Source: Chitinophagales bacterium (GTDB lineage: Bacteria > Bacteroidota > Bacteroidia > Chitinophagales > UBA10324). Taken from it: DNA of 64,000 nucleotides. Location of the stretch: contig JACDDS010000010.1 in the NCBI GenBank assembly GCA_013816805.1, positions 62,001 through 126,000 on the forward strand, given 5' to 3'. The notes beneath the pieces were generated by a model. It was not told the origin of the DNA, did not search any database, and saw nothing but the letters and a program-made list of their open reading frames with translations. The translations under genes were made by a program, and so were the position numbers. This document shows, piece by piece, positions 62,767 to 64,000 of this stretch (the stretch's first letter is position 1; every line of letters begins with the position of its first letter).

Positions 62767-64000
62767 CTAATTCTTCTCAAACCTCAAAACCTGCTTGTGT
62801 AAAGCATCCTGAGAAGTGATATTGATTAAATACATTCCCTTAGCGAGCTGTGAGACATCTTCACTCCAGCCGGAAGTACCTGCAGGATAGACCTTTGTCA
62901 TTATTGTTTTTCCGGTTACATCCGTAAGTACAATCTGTAAAGACTGATCGGAAACTCCTGATAATTGAATCTGAACCTGACTGTTTGCCGGATTTGGAAA
63001 AAGAGAGGCACTCCAAAGGTTTAAAGCGGCACTGGACTTTGCCTGTGGCGCATTACCAACTGTAACTTTCACTACACGCACAGAGTAATCACCGTTATTC
63101 ACATACTCATGAGCGCACCAGAAGGTAGTGTTATCAGAAGGATCGATACAGGAAGAAGAATAATCGCCCCATCTGCCTCCGCTATAACCGGTAGTAGCAG
63201 TAGTGGTAAATTGCGGAGCCGAAGTGCTGCCTGCGCCATCAGAAGAAAAATGCGCGGCCACGGTTCCTTGCTCAAATGTTGTGCTGCTGGAAGATGAACA
63301 GGAAATGATTGCATCGCCATTGTTATTCATGCTGATAGTACCCATCCAATAATATTTAGGTGCAGTTGCAGCAGCATCGAATAATGTTCCTGATTGAAGA
63401 AGCACCGGTGATGTAGTAAGATTTCCGATTTGATACCACCTTACTGCATCGCGATTGCCGGATCCAATGCCGACTCCACTGCTGTTTACTAAAATGGAAT
63501 GAGAACACCAGAGTGAAGAAGCACCTGTGTTTACATCTTTATGAATAGTTGCCAACAATAATCTTGCATCTATCGCATCCATAGATGAACCGTTTTTATT
63601 TGGAACATCATTAGGGAAGGCAGTGGATGGCACCGTGAGATTCATTCCCGGTGAGAGCGTAGCAGTTGATCCCGATATAATAACGCGGTGTGCAACAAGC
63701 AAACCGTTTTGATTATAGTCGATGCCCACAAAGTATCCTTCTGTAGCAGCAGGATCGTCATTTGACACACCCTGCGGAGTATAGATACCACCGGTAGATG
63801 CACTCCCTATATTCCTAAATGCAAATACTTTTAAAACACCCTTATATAATTTATTTTTCTTAATTACGAAAACGGTCGAATGCTCATTGGAATTAAACAT
63901 GTTGCAACCGATATATAAAGCATTTGCATCAACGCCAAGTGTTTCATAATCTGCAAAAAGTCCGGCATCACCAGCCGGAGCTACTGTATTCTGTGCAAAT
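62767..64000 (-). CDS. Secreted T9SS protein, C-terminal part (runs off the window end)
   Basis: The frame is open from the window edge to the stop at 62767, so at least 411 C-terminal residues are seen; an internal ATG at 63900 is not the true start, because GLFADYETLGVDANALYIGC reads on upstream in frame. The visible domain looks like a beta-propeller or sialidase-like fold (VRWYQIGNLTTSPVLLQSG, GGRWGDYSSSCIDPSDNTTF, FWCAHEY). The T9SS type A domain starts LFPNPANS and ends QVLRFEKN. The substrate is unknown. Confidence 0.85.
   Translation of the reverse strand, partial: FAQNTVAPAGDAGLFADYETLGVDANALYIGCNMFNSNEHSTVFVIKKNKLYKGVLKVFAFRNIGSASTGGIYTPQGVSNDDPAATEGYFVGIDYNQNGLLVAHRVIISGSTATLSPGMNLTVPSTAFPNDVPNKNGSSMDAIDARLLLATIHKDVNTGASSLWCSHSILVNSSGVGIGSGNRDAVRWYQIGNLTTSPVLLQSGTLFDAAATAPKYYWMGTISMNNNGDAIISCSSSSSTTFEQGTVAAHFSSDGAGSTSAPQFTTTATTGYSGGRWGDYSSSCIDPSDNTTFWCAHEYVNNGDYSVRVVKVTVGNAPQAKSSAALNLWSASLFPNPANSQVQIQLSGVSDQSLQIVLTDVTGKTIMTKVYPAGTSGWSEDVSQLAKGMYLINITSQDALHKQVLRFEKN

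Overview
The window looks like chromosome from a gliding-lineage member of the Bacteroidota, probably near Chitinophagales or Sphingobacteriales. The signs are several secreted proteins with type IX secretion (T9SS) C-terminal sorting domains, gldE and gldD behind mutY and ssb, Bacteroidota-only families (DUF3098, DUF4296, PorT-like barrel), promoters of the TTTG-N19-TAnnTTTG type, an A+T-rich composition and little Shine-Dalgarno sequence. The taxonomic placement below phylum is inference.

Layout. 1-7.2 kb: the N-terminal part of a secreted protein, then three tandem secreted arylsulfotransferase-like paralogs. 7.4-9.9 kb: an MntA antitoxin gene with a decayed HepT partner, a DMT permease and a secreted coiled-coil protein. 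10.0-17.2 kb: an accessory island on the minus strand. It holds a very-short-patch endonuclease (Vsr), a C-protein-like regulator with a GACT-N3-AGTC operator, a cytosine-5 DNA methyltransferase, a 77-residue protein, a GHKL-type ATPase and two overlapping unknown genes, followed on the far side by a HigB-HigA toxin-antitoxin pair. No ordinary restriction endonuclease or helicase is recognisable, so this is a candidate MORC/MutL-like ATPase restriction or defence system. 17.5-32.2 kb: a T9SS glycoside hydrolase, MBL hydrolase, PH-domain protein, era, der, S41 protease, murQ, sugar-transferase and dehydrogenase genes, DUF3098 and ftsX.

32.4-35.9 kb: leuS with an in-frame insertion of about 187 codons. 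The insert carries a complete DUF559 (Vsr-like) endonuclease domain, is flanked by strong hairpins and sits between 8-bp direct repeats in the same reading phase. This is the most unusual single feature of the window.

36-41.4 kb: HMG-CoA lyase, a two-subunit 3-oxoacid CoA-transferase and 4-hydroxyphenylpyruvate dioxygenase, which fit leucine and tyrosine breakdown through acetoacetate. 41.4-46 kb: a 37-residue Lys/Ala-rich protein, tRNA-Pro(CGG), tRNA-Thr(CGT), pdxH, a small bTHX-like ribosomal protein, HU and recG. 46-56.7 kb: DinB-like protein, outer-membrane barrel, NAD synthetase, Uma2 nuclease, RNase G, a 29-residue mS38/COX24-like protein, TPR protein, second HU/IHF protein, mutY, ssb, gldE, gldD. 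56.7-64 kb: cupin/JmjC protein, rhodanese, isocitrate dehydrogenase, a two-component system, YceI protein and a T9SS secreted protein cut by the window end.

All assignments come from reading translations, motifs and gene order; no database search was run.
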